34,892 bases of DNA from Phascolarctobacterium_A sp902463975 (GTDB lineage Bacteria > Bacillota > Negativicutes > Acidaminococcales > Acidaminococcaceae), in NCBI RefSeq assembly GCF_902463975.1, contig NZ_CABQHJ010000033.1:1-34892 (forward strand), written 5' to 3'. Each line of letters begins with the position of its first letter. Positions within the stretch are counted from its first letter, which is position 1. The notes beneath the pieces were generated by a model. It worked only from the letters and a program-made list of their open reading frames with translations. It ran no database searches and was not told the DNA's origin. Made by a program: the position numbers and the translations under genes. This document shows, piece after piece, positions 7,220-13,940 of this stretch.

Positions 7220-8137
7220 ATGAAACAAAACTATCAAATTTTTACAGCAGTACTTTTGGCTTCCATGAGCCTTGCAGCAGCTGCTCAAGCTGATGATTTT
7301 GCTGATACTCAGCTGCTACAAACGTCGCAGCTAGTGCAGGCGCAGCGCTCGACAGCGATGCAGCGTTACGCAGGCGGACGCTTGCAGGCTATCTGGAATC
7401 CGCAGGTGAAGCACAATGATGTGGACTGGTGGCTGCGTTCTTTTAGTGAATGGGAGAGCTATTACGATGATGCTGTAAGTGGCAAAAGCCGTTCTGTAGC
7501 TGCCGGTATGGATATGAATACGGGCAAGGAGACGCGCACCGGTATTTATGGCATGTATAATCATACGGAGCTTAGCGGCGGCGTAGCCGAGGCCTTGCAG
7601 CAGGACTGGCGCATTGGTGCGTACATGGGTAAGCAGCACGGAGCTGTGCAGCAATATGGTTATGTGAACTATGGTAAGCTGGGCAATCATTATAATGATC
7701 TTTGGGAGGACGTAAAGTATCGCGGTCAGATTGTAGAGCTAGGCGGCGAATATAAGTATGATTTGCATCATGATGATGGCAAAACCTATCATGTTTCGCC
7801 CTATGTGAACATGCAGGCTTCACGCTATATGCAAAAGAGCTACCGTCAACCTTATCTGGAAGGTCGTGAGCTTGTACACCCTTCTATGAACAATAATTAT
7901 CTGGCCGGGGAGACTGGTGTAGAGTTGCGGCGTGAGCTGCAAAACGGCAATTATGCTGTCCGCCTTGGCTATAAGCGTGTGTTTGCGGGTGAGGCGCCTG
8001 TGTATTGGTACACAGTGGAAGGTGCTGATGGCCCGACGATCTACTCGAATGATATCGACAAGGATTATCTGCATCTGACGCTGGGCGGAACGCTGAAGCT
8101 GACGAAAAACCTTTCTGCGACGGCGGAGGGTGCCTAG
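7220..8137 (+). CDS. Outer-membrane beta-barrel (autotransporter-domain-like) protein, cut short by TAG
   Basis: The product starts with a signal peptide (hydrophobic core TAVLLASMSLAAAA, likely cleavage after AQA at about residue 24). The rest looks like a single beta barrel with alternating hydrophobic/polar strands, aromatic girdles and Gly/Tyr/Asn-rich turns, such as the VELGGEYKYDL and NYAVRLGYKRVF segments. At about 300 residues it resembles a stand-alone autotransporter barrel with little or no passenger. The frame ends at TAG 8135-8137, but in-frame sequence continues for 20 codons to a classical C-terminal beta-signal, VKLNWAF, then TGA at 8195. The 305-residue form lacks the last strand and would probably fail BAM-dependent assembly. 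It may be a recent pseudogene, a sequencing error, or an amber read-through case. Confidence 0.8.
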   Translation: MKQNYQIFTAVLLASMSLAAAAQADDFADTQLLQTSQLVQAQRSTAMQRYAGGRLQAIWNPQVKHNDVDWWLRSFSEWESYYDDAVSGKSRSVAAGMDMNTGKETRTGIYGMYNHTELSGGVAEALQQDWRIGAYMGKQHGAVQQYGYVNYGKLGNHYNDLWEDVKYRGQIVELGGEYKYDLHHDDGKTYHVSPYVNMQASRYMQKSYRQPYLEGRELVHPSMNNNYLAGETGVELRRELQNGNYAVRLGYKRVFAGEAPVYWYTVEGADGPTIYSNDIDKDYLHLTLGGTLKLTKNLSATAEGA

Positions 8138-8197
8138 CTCGAAGGCGAGCATGACCGTGAGCTGAAGGCGGACGTGAAGCTGAACTGGGCGTTTTGA
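8138..8197 (+). other. In-frame stranded C-terminus of the barrel protein
   Basis: After TAG 8135 the same frame reads LEGEHDRELK then ADVKLNWAF and stops at TGA 8195-8197. The alternating pattern and terminal Phe are what BamA recognises in outer-membrane proteins. Its preservation suggests the TAG is recent or is sometimes read through. Confidence 0.75.
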
Positions 8198-8232
8198 TCT
8201 GAAGTGAGACTTTTCTTTTGGCTATGCTCAAT

Positions 8233-8266
8233 GCTACTACCGTTAGGTAGTAGTAAACCTGGTTTT
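8233..8266 (+). terminator. Possible weak terminator after the barrel gene
   Basis: CTACTACC (8234-8241) and GGTAGTAG (8246-8253) form an 8-bp stem with a GTTA loop. The T run (GGTTTTTG) comes about 8 bases later rather than directly, so efficiency is doubtful. Confidence 0.4.
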
Positions 8267-8317
8267 TGTAACATCCTTACATATTGAGCTTTTAAAAAGT
8301 CTGCGAAATTTTATTCA

Positions 8318-8346
8318 TTGACAAATACCTATGATGGTAATATCCT
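8318..8346 (+). promoter_or_regulatory. Orphan promoter upstream of an 18-bp hairpin
   Basis: TTGACA (8318-8323) is a perfect -35. After 17 bases comes TATCCT (8341-8346), a 4-of-6 match to the -10. Transcription would start near 8353, just before the hairpin at 8371, and no gene follows for 380 bases. Confidence 0.5.
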
Positions 8347-8352
8347 ATCTGT

Positions 8353-8466
8353 GACAGATGAATAAGGGTAAAAGGCTCGGAAAGCGCATGGTTACTGCGT
8401 TTTTCGAGCCTTTCGTGCTTGAAATTGTGAGTGCTTTTTCGTGAGCATAAAAATTTTTTTCCTATC
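8353..8466 (+). ncRNA. Candidate small RNA with a long hairpin
   Basis: The hairpin has an 18-bp stem (8371-8388 with 8396-8413) with two G-T pairs, built from AAAGGCTCG/CGAGCCTTT outside and GCGCA/TGCG inside, and a 7-base loop TGGTTAC. A weak 5-bp stem (GTGCT/AGCAT) followed by a T run near 8451-8457 could be the 3' end. I do not recognise an RNA family. It could be a free small RNA, or a leader element of tkt if transcription runs through. Confidence 0.35.
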
Positions 8467-8630
8467 TTTTTTGATAATAATTTGGTAGTCAGTACGAAAA
8501 CCAAAAGCTTTATGCAAACTATCTGTCAGGTCAGTACGTGTACAGCTTGGAATAAAACCTTAAAAAGAATTCTGTCATTGTGTTTGGAGAGAGAAGAACT
8601 GTTTTTATATAGCTTTGCTTGGAGCTTCGG

Positions 8631-8659
8631 TTAAAAGTGTAAATAGTTTACAATTTTAA
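8631..8659. promoter_or_regulatory. Long dyad upstream of the tkt promoter, operator candidate
   Basis: TGTAAA-TAG-TTTACA (8638-8652) is a perfect 6-3-6 inverted repeat. It extends by TTAAAA (8631-8636) and TTTTAA (8654-8659) after one mismatch, so 12 of 13 positions per arm are symmetric. It ends 10 bases before the tkt -35. The position suits an activator or repressor site; which regulator is unknown. Confidence 0.5.
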
Positions 8660-8669
8660 CGAAAAAGTG

Positions 8670-8697
8670 TAGACAATATAGGGAAGTATGATATAAT
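8670..8697 (+). promoter_or_regulatory. tkt promoter
   Basis: TAGACA (8670-8675), 16-base spacer and a perfect TATAAT (8692-8697). Transcription would start near 8704, leaving a short leader with GGAGG 8 bases before the tkt ATG. Confidence 0.8.
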
Positions 8698-8733
8698 TAA
8701 TGTAGATAATTTTGGAAAATGGAGGTTTTCTCG

Positions 8734-10716
8734 ATGCAGAAAATTGATCAGGCATGTGTAAACACTCTTCGCTTTTTGGCAGCAGACCAGGTAGAAAAGG
8801 CTAAATCCGGCCATCCTGGTTTCCCTCTGGGTACCGCTCCTTTGATGTACACCATTTGGGACCGCTTTATGAATTATAATCCGGCTGATCCGCAATGGTT
8901 CAACCGCGACCGTTTCATCCTTTCTCCGGGTCATGGCAGCGCTTTGCTGTATGCAATGCTGCACCTGGCAGGCTATGACCTGTCCCTGGACGAGCTGAAA
9001 AACTTCCGTCAATGGGGCAGCAAGACTCCGGGCCATCCGGAATTCGGCCTGACTCCGGGCGTTGACGTTTCTACCGGTCCTCTGGGCCATGGCTTTGCTA
9101 TGGGCGTTGGCTTTGCTATTGCTGAAGCTATGCTGGGCGCAAAATACAACAAACCTGATTTCCCGGTTGTTGACCACTATACCTTTGGTCTGACCTCTGA
9201 CGGTGACCTGATGGAGGGTGTTTCCTGCGAGGCTGCTTCTCTGGCAGGTACCCTTGGCTTGGGCAAACTGATTTACTTATATGATGACAACAAAATTACT
9301 ATCGAAGGCAGCACCGATATTGCCTTCACTGAGGATGTTGAAGCCCGCTTCAAGGCTTATGGCTGGCAGGTTCTGCGCGTAGAAAGCAGCGAGGATGTTG
9401 ACGCTATGCAGGCAGCTATCGAAGAAGCTAAGGCTGATACCATGCATCCTTCTCTGATTATTGTACGCACTCACATCGGCTTCGGCAGCCCGAAACAGGA
9501 CAGCCCGTCCTGCCATGGCGAGCCGCTGGGTGGTGAAGCATTGGCAGCTACCAAAGAAAAAGCTGGCTGGCCGCAGGAAATGTTCTATGTACCTGCTGAG
9601 GTTAAAGAACATTTTGCTGCTAAGCTGGATGGCTGCGCTGCAAATGAAGCTGCCTGGAATGCTTTGATGGATGACTATAAGATGGTATATCCTGAGCTGG
9701 CTAAAGAACTGGAAGACCGCATTGCCGGCAACTCCATGGTTAACCTGACTGCTCTGGAAGCAATCTTCAAGGATACCGTTAAGAACGCTACCCGCGAAGC
9801 AAGCGGCGATATTATCCAAGTTCTGGCTGCACAGCTGCCTGAGCTGGTTGGCGGCAGTGCTGACCTTGGCCCGTCCAACAAAACTATCATGAAAACCGGC
9901 GGTTACTTCTCCAAGCTGGACAGAACCGGCCGTAACATTCACTTTGGCGTTCGTGAACACGCTATGGGTACCGTTTTGAACGGCATTTCCCTGCATGGCG
10001 GTTTCATTCCCTTCGGCGGCACCTTCCTGGTATTCGCTGACTTCCTGCGTCCTACCATCCGTATGGCTGCACTCATGGGAATTCAGTCTGTATTCGTACT
10101 GACTCACGATAGCATTGCACTGGGCGAAGACGGTCCTACTCATCAGCCGATTGAAACCACTATGGCTCTGCGTCTGATTCCGAACGTAAGCGTTATCCGT
10201 CCGGCTGACGCTCTGGAAACTGCTACCGCATGGCAACAGGCTTGCCTGAACAAACATAAACCTACCTGCCTGCTGCTGAGCCGTCAAAAGCTGACCGTTC
10301 TGCACGATTATGCAGCAACCATCCATGAAAACGCTCATAAGGGCGCTTATGTACTGAGTCCGGCTAAGAACGAGGCTAAGGCTGTTCTGATCGGTACCGG
10401 CAGTGAAGTACATCTGGCACTGGCTGCACAGGCTAAGCTGGCTGAAGAGGGAATTGATGTTAGCGTTGTATCTATGCCTTGCTGGGATGCTTTTGATGCT
10501 CAAAGCGATGAGTATAAAGAAAGCGTTCTGCCTGCAGGCGTAACTAAATTTGCTGTTGAAGCTGGTGTGCCGTACGGCTGGAGCCGCTACACCGGCACTG
10601 AAAAGAATGTTCTGGGCATTACCACCTTCGGCGCTTCTGCACCTGGCGATGTAATGATGGAAAAATACGGCTTTACTGTTGAAAACCTGGTTGCAAAGGT
10701 TAAAGCAGCGCTGTAA
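8734..10716 (+). CDS. tkt: Transketolase
   Basis: Transketolase moves two-carbon units between sugar phosphates in the pentose phosphate pathway, using thiamine diphosphate and a divalent metal. The 660 residues are the usual full length. H27 in SGHPG is the first catalytic His; the ThDP motif starts SDGDLMEG (155-162) and runs to DDNKITIEG (184-192). The pyrimidine-domain motif VREHAMG and the LTHDSIALGEDGPTHQP loop are intact. I chose ATG 8734 because GGAGG (8721-8725) sits 8 bases before it; the upstream ATG 8719 overlaps that site. The gene is monocistronic, with its own promoter and terminator. A dyad just upstream suggests specific control. Confidence 0.97.
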   Translation: MQKIDQACVNTLRFLAADQVEKAKSGHPGFPLGTAPLMYTIWDRFMNYNPADPQWFNRDRFILSPGHGSALLYAMLHLAGYDLSLDELKNFRQWGSKTPGHPEFGLTPGVDVSTGPLGHGFAMGVGFAIAEAMLGAKYNKPDFPVVDHYTFGLTSDGDLMEGVSCEAASLAGTLGLGKLIYLYDDNKITIEGSTDIAFTEDVEARFKAYGWQVLRVESSEDVDAMQAAIEEAKADTMHPSLIIVRTHIGFGSPKQDSPSCHGEPLGGEALAATKEKAGWPQEMFYVPAEVKEHFAAKLDGCAANEAAWNALMDDYKMVYPELAKELEDRIAGNSMVNLTALEAIFKDTVKNATREASGDIIQVLAAQLPELVGGSADLGPSNKTIMKTGGYFSKLDRTGRNIHFGVREHAMGTVLNGISLHGGFIPFGGTFLVFADFLRPTIRMAALMGIQSVFVLTHDSIALGEDGPTHQPIETTMALRLIPNVSVIRPADALETATAWQQACLNKHKPTCLLLSRQKLTVLHDYAATIHENAHKGAYVLSPAKNEAKAVLIGTGSEVHLALAAQAKLAEEGIDVSVVSMPCWDAFDAQSDEYKESVLPAGVTKFAVEAGVPYGWSRYTGTEKNVLGITTFGASAPGDVMMEKYGFTVENLVAKVKAAL

Positions 10717-10738
10717 GCATAAGTTAAAACTGAGCTTG

Positions 10739-10765
10739 AAGACCACTCTTCGGAGTGGTCTTTTT
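10739..10765 (+). terminator. Rho-independent terminator after tkt
   Basis: GACCACTC (10741-10748) pairs with GAGTGGTC (10753-10760), closed by a C(TTCG)G tetraloop and followed by five T. Confidence 0.95.
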
Positions 10766-10875
10766 GCGTTGCAGCATATGATGTGTGAAGTACTGCGTTC
10801 CCTTGTGTTGCTCATGTATAGTAAGCGAAAAGCGGAATCAATCATAAGTAGGCTATGCAGTTATTTTTTATACAT

Positions 10876-10910
10876 TTTATGCATACGGATTGCATAAATT
10901 GTGGTATAAT
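10876..10910 (+). promoter_or_regulatory. Extended -10 promoter with upstream dyad for the Asp23 operon
   Basis: TGGTATAAT (10902-10910) is an extended -10 element without a clear -35. TTTATGCA (10876-10883) and TGCATAAA (10891-10898) form an 8-bp inverted repeat with a 7-base spacer exactly where a -35 would be. A regulator bound there could block or replace -35 contact. In other Firmicutes this operon is stress-controlled; the factor here is unknown. Confidence 0.6.
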
Positions 10911-10989
10911 AAGAAGATAATAATGTATAACTGTCTTCATTACGCTGTCGCGCTTTGGCCGGCACGTAAGCGAGCAGGAGGTGCCGGAT

Positions 10990-11610
10990 ATGGAAGAAAA
11001 AAATATAAAGGACACTATCAGGGCCAAGGCCAATGAAGCCGCTGAAGCTGCTGCCGAAGCAGCACAGGCTCAGGATGGCGAGGAATATGGCGATATCCGT
11101 ATCGCTGACGAGGTTATCTGTATCGTTGCCAGTCTGGCGGCACAGGAGGTTCCCGGCGTTGTTGGCATGAGCGGCGGTCTGACAGATGGTATTAACCGCT
11201 TCTTGGGCAAGGAAAACGCTTCTAAAGGTGTGCGTTTGCATTTTGAAGGCAAGCTGGTAAATGCCAGCGTTTATATTAATGTCGAATACGGCTGCTGTAT
11301 TCCGGAAATAGCTTTGGAGGTACAGGAAAAGGTTAAGGACGCTATTGAGGCGATGACCGGCTATGAGGTGCAGTTTGTGGACGTCAATGTCGAAGGCGTA
11401 GCAAAACGGCGCGCAAGTGAGCTGGAAAAGGAAAGCTCATCTGATGTTGATATGGCGGAAATTTTGCAGGCGCAGGCTAAGAGTGCGGAAGCAACGGAGG
11501 CTAATTCCTTTGAACAGCAGCTGGTTAATCTGCATGATGACCATGATTTCAAGCTGCCGCCGGAGGAGGACATGGACGATAAGCATAGGAAATTTTTAGA
11601 GGAGGATTAA
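10990..11610 (+). CDS. Asp23/Gls24 family envelope stress protein
   Basis: The 206-residue product has an Ala/Glu-rich N-terminal helix (to about residue 28), then the Asp23/Gls24 domain (about 33-135), seen in IADEVICIVASLAAQEVPGV and the VYINVEYGCCIPEIALEVQE region, and an acidic C-terminal tail. In Staphylococcus aureus, Asp23 is held at the cell membrane by AmaP and affects the cell-wall stress response. Here the AmaP and DUF2273 partners follow directly, so the trio is probably one operon. I chose ATG 10990 because AGGAGGT (10976-10982) lies 7 bases before it; GTG 10981 overlaps that site. Confidence 0.92.
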   Translation: MEEKNIKDTIRAKANEAAEAAAEAAQAQDGEEYGDIRIADEVICIVASLAAQEVPGVVGMSGGLTDGINRFLGKENASKGVRLHFEGKLVNASVYINVEYGCCIPEIALEVQEKVKDAIEAMTGYEVQFVDVNVEGVAKRRASELEKESSSDVDMAEILQAQAKSAEATEANSFEQQLVNLHDDHDFKLPPEEDMDDKHRKFLEED

Positions 11611-11615
11611 CGGTT

Positions 11616-12137
11616 ATGGGTATTGCGGATAGAATTATCCTGACACTGTATACGATATTGATGGCAGTAGCATCAGTGCTGACGTTACTGTGCAGTCTGG
11701 GCGTTTTTTCGGATACCGGTATGGTAGCGTTTATCAGCCATATCCCGGGCAACTGGGTTTATGCTGTGGGCGGCGTGATTATGTTGCTGGTAAGCCTGCG
11801 CCTGCTGATTACCGGCTTGGGGCTGACGGGCGTAAGCTCGCTGAAGTTGAGTGACAGCGATAAGGGCAAGGTGCTTGTAGGCAAGGGCGCCCTAGAGGAT
11901 TATATTGCCGTTCTGTCGCAGGAAATTTACGGCATCCATCATGTAAAGGTTATTGTGAAGCTGGAGGATCAATGCATTGATGTACGCATTAATGCTTCGA
12001 TTGAACCCGGCATAAATATTCCGGAAACCTCCGGTGAGATTAAGACTAATGTCCGTGAGACGATTAAAAAGGTTACCGGTATAGAGGTTAAGGAAATAGA
12101 GCTGTTCTTCAAACAGATTAAGGCAAAGGAAGAATAG
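11616..12137 (+). CDS. amaP: Alkaline shock membrane anchor protein AmaP
   Basis: The 173 residues start with two membrane helices (about 8-30 and 47-68) forming a hairpin. A cytosolic Asp23-like domain follows (about 80-165, with HHVKVIVKLEDQCIDVRINA and the TNVRETIKKVTGIEV segment). This is the AmaP layout, the anchor that recruits Asp23 to the membrane in staphylococci. GGAGG is at the end of the previous gene, 5 bases before which translation stops, so the two are probably coupled. The next gene, DUF2273, completes the set. Confidence 0.9.
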   Translation: MGIADRIILTLYTILMAVASVLTLLCSLGVFSDTGMVAFISHIPGNWVYAVGGVIMLLVSLRLLITGLGLTGVSSLKLSDSDKGKVLVGKGALEDYIAVLSQEIYGIHHVKVIVKLEDQCIDVRINASIEPGINIPETSGEIKTNVRETIKKVTGIEVKEIELFFKQIKAKEE

Positions 12138-12149
12138 GAGGCAGAAGCT

Positions 12150-12377
12150 ATGTTGAACGATATTCTCAATGATATCTGGAATAATTATCGCGGCCGCCTG
12201 CTGTGCTCGGTATTTGGCTTGTTTATTGGCGTGATAGTGCTGTGGTTGGGCTTTTTTCAGGCACTGTTTTTGATGCTTTGCATCGGCTTGGGCTTTTTTA
12301 TCGGTTGCAAGCTGGATAAAAAAGAGGATTTGCTGGAGTGGTTGGATAGGTTACTGCCGCCAGGCTATCACAGATAA
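12150..12377 (+). CDS. DUF2273 small membrane protein
   Basis: The 75-residue protein matches the DUF2273 pattern: a short N-terminal amphipathic stretch ending WNNYRGRLL, two closely spaced membrane helices (about 18-35 and 38-53), GCKLDKKEDLLEWLDRLLP and a short tail. DUF2273 genes nearly always accompany Asp23 and AmaP in Firmicutes. The function is not established; a role in the same membrane complex is inferred. It starts 12 bases after amaP with AGGAGG upstream. Confidence 0.88.
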   Translation: MLNDILNDIWNNYRGRLLCSVFGLFIGVIVLWLGFFQALFLMLCIGLGFFIGCKLDKKEDLLEWLDRLLPPGYHR

Positions 12378-12381
12378 AAGC

Positions 12382-12457
12382 GGTAGCGGCGAAAGATAAG
12401 GCACCATTTGTTTCGCCTCACATTAATAGGTAGCGGCGAAAAATAAGGTACTATCTG
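12382..12457 (+). repeat. Two direct copies of a 29-base repeat upstream of nusB
   Basis: Copies at 12382-12410 and 12429-12457 agree at 25 of 29 positions, both starting GGTAGCGGCGAAA. A third, partial copy sharing the core GATAAGGCACC is at 19852-19876. In the first copy GGCGAAA (12388-12394) can pair with TTTCGCC (12411-12417). No T run follows, so this is not a terminator. Purpose unknown. Confidence 0.6.
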
Positions 12458-12522
12458 CCTAATCTGAATCCATCATCATACAAGATATTTATTAATATTT
12501 TTTATACAAGGAGAGTGTGCAA

Positions 12523-12987
12523 ATGATTCGTAGACTTGCAAGAGAGGTTGCCTTACAGGCATTATTCCAAATAGACTTTACCGGTAATGAGGTAGAACAG
12601 GCTGTTGACGCAGCTTTAGATGAGCACGAGGAGCTGCATCCGGAGGCTGCGGTAGACAAGGCTTTGAACCAGCATAAGGAGCTGGGGGCAGCAAGTGCCA
12701 GAAACTATGTTAAGAAGTATTCTATGGTGCTTGTTAACGGTGTTGTAGAAAACAAAGAGGCTATTGATGCGACTTTGAACAGCTGTGCAACTGACTGGAC
12801 TGTAGAGCGTATGCCTGCTACCGACAGAAATATCCTGCGCGTAGCAGTTTTTGAAATGCGCCATGAAAAGCCTGCTTTGGCTGCAGGTGTTGCTATCAAT
12901 GAGGCAGTGGAGATTGCCAAGGCTTATGGTACCGAAGAATCTCCGCGTTTTATCAACGGTGTTTTAGGTAAGCTGGCAAGAAAATGA
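12523..12987 (+). CDS. nusB: Transcription antitermination factor NusB
   Basis: NusB binds the boxA RNA of rRNA leaders with NusE (S10) and supports antitermination of rRNA operons. The 154 residues form the all-helical NusB fold, with RRLAREVALQALFQID at the start and the conserved TDRNILRVAVFEM and the INEAVEIAKAYGTEESPRFINGV region at the end. There is a family-untypical insertion-like stretch rich in Glu/His (about 33-55). ATG 12523 is preceded by AAGGAG at 9 bases; GTG 12517 would be only 3 bases away. It opens the long operon that runs to recN, overlapping the next gene by 4 bases (ATGA). Confidence 0.95.
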   Translation: MIRRLAREVALQALFQIDFTGNEVEQAVDAALDEHEELHPEAAVDKALNQHKELGAASARNYVKKYSMVLVNGVVENKEAIDATLNSCATDWTVERMPATDRNILRVAVFEMRHEKPALAAGVAINEAVEIAKAYGTEESPRFINGVLGKLARK

Positions 12988-13940
12988 GCCAAAAGGTTTA
13001 TTTAGGTATTGATACCAGCTGCTACACTACCTCTGCCGCACTTTTAGCGGAGGACGGCAGCCTGCTGGCCGAGGCCAGACAGATTTTGAGCGTTAAGCCG
13101 GGACGCTGCGGCCTGCAGCAGTCCGAGATGGTTTTTCAGCATACACGCAATCTGCCGCGCTTGGTGGAGGAGGTCTTTGCCGACAAGGACTGTACCTTGG
13201 CGGCGATTGGTGTCAGCGGGCACCCGCGTCCGCTCGCGGACTCCTATATGCCGGCGTTTCTTGCCGGCATGAGCGTTGCTCGCAGCCTGTCGGCTGCCTA
13301 TAAGGTGCCGCTTGAGGTCATCAGCCACCAGGAAAATCACCTGGAGGCCGGTCTTTGGTCTGCTGGTGGTCCGCAGGTGGAGCGCTTTTTGCTGCTGCAC
13401 GCCAGTGGTGGTACTACTGATTTGCTGCTGTGCGAACGTCGTGAGGACAGCCGCTACAACCTGACGCAGGTTGGCGGCAGTTTGGATTTGCATGCCGGTC
13501 AGTTTGTGGACCGCATCGGTGTGGCGCTGGGACTGCAGTTTCCGACAGGTCCGGCGCTGGAGCAGCTTGCAGAACAGGCGGAAGCGCCGCTGGAGCTGCC
13601 GGTGTCCGTGCGTAAGCTTGATGTGAGCTTATCGGGACCTGCAACTGCCGCTATGCGCAAGCTGGAGGCGGGGGCAGATGCTGCTTCTCTGGCCTTGGGT
13701 GTGGAGCATACGCTGGCGGAAACCTTTGCCCGTCTGCTGCGTAACGGCGCAGCAGCATATGGTGTGCGAGATGTGATTTTGGTTGGCGGCGTCGGCTCCA
13801 ACAAGTACATCCGCAAGCATGTTGAAGAAAAGCTGGCGAAGCGCCGTGTGCGCCTGTGGGTGCCCGAAGGTCGCTTCAGCTGTGATAATGCCAGCGGTTG
13901 TGCCGCTGTTGCCTGGAGATTACATAAAGAAAATGACTGA
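12984..13940 (+). CDS. TsaD/Kae1-like (peptidase M22 family) protein, divergent paralogue
   Basis: The 318 residues share the ASKHA fold of TsaD, which makes threonylcarbamoyladenosine in tRNA. It starts YLGIDTSCYTTS (TsaD: IETSCDET) and has the metal-binding HxxxH as HQENH at 115-119. A glycine loop GGVGSNKY is at 268-275, and CDNASG includes D301. It departs from TsaD at SGGTTD (141-146), where TsaD has SGGHT, and in the N-terminal Cys-Tyr-Thr. In Clostridia and Negativicutes such a protein often sits between nusB and xseA beside a true tsaD elsewhere. Whether it is active on tRNA is not known. It overlaps nusB by 4 bases and xseA by 8. Confidence 0.85.
   Translation: MSQKVYLGIDTSCYTTSAALLAEDGSLLAEARQILSVKPGRCGLQQSEMVFQHTRNLPRLVEEVFADKDCTLAAIGVSGHPRPLADSYMPAFLAGMSVARSLSAAYKVPLEVISHQENHLEAGLWSAGGPQVERFLLLHASGGTTDLLLCERREDSRYNLTQVGGSLDLHAGQFVDRIGVALGLQFPTGPALEQLAEQAEAPLELPVSVRKLDVSLSGPATAAMRKLEAGADAASLALGVEHTLAETFARLLRNGAAAYGVRDVILVGGVGSNKYIRKHVEEKLAKRRVRLWVPEGRFSCDNASGCAAVAWRLHKEND

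Larger units (their letters stand above)
8198..8733. other. 536-base gap between the barrel gene and tkt
   Basis: No gene is convincing here; the short frames lack ribosome sites and recognisable products. From left to right it holds a hairpin (8234-8253), an orphan sigma-70 promoter (8318-8346), an 18-bp hairpin (8371-8413), an A+T-rich stretch with T runs (8447-8470), the element GTCAGTACG twice (near 8488 and 8531), a 29-bp dyad (8631-8659) and the tkt promoter (8670-8697). Confidence 0.8.

Noticed and set aside
8431..8634. Small frame of 67 residues in the gap before tkt
   Set aside because: No ribosome site, no recognisable sequence and it lies in an A+T-rich region with regulatory signals.
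8719..8733. Earlier ATG 8719 as start of tkt
   Set aside because: It overlaps the GGAGG ribosome site of ATG 8734 and adds residues not typical of the family.
9277..10845. Reverse-strand frame of 522 residues opposite tkt
   Set aside because: A by-product of codon bias in a highly expressed gene; no ribosome site, composition rich in Ser/Asn/Gln with no motif.
13783..13932. Longer N-terminus for xseA starting inside the M22 gene
   Set aside because: The extra residues do not resemble XseA; the normal family N-terminus begins at ATG 13933.
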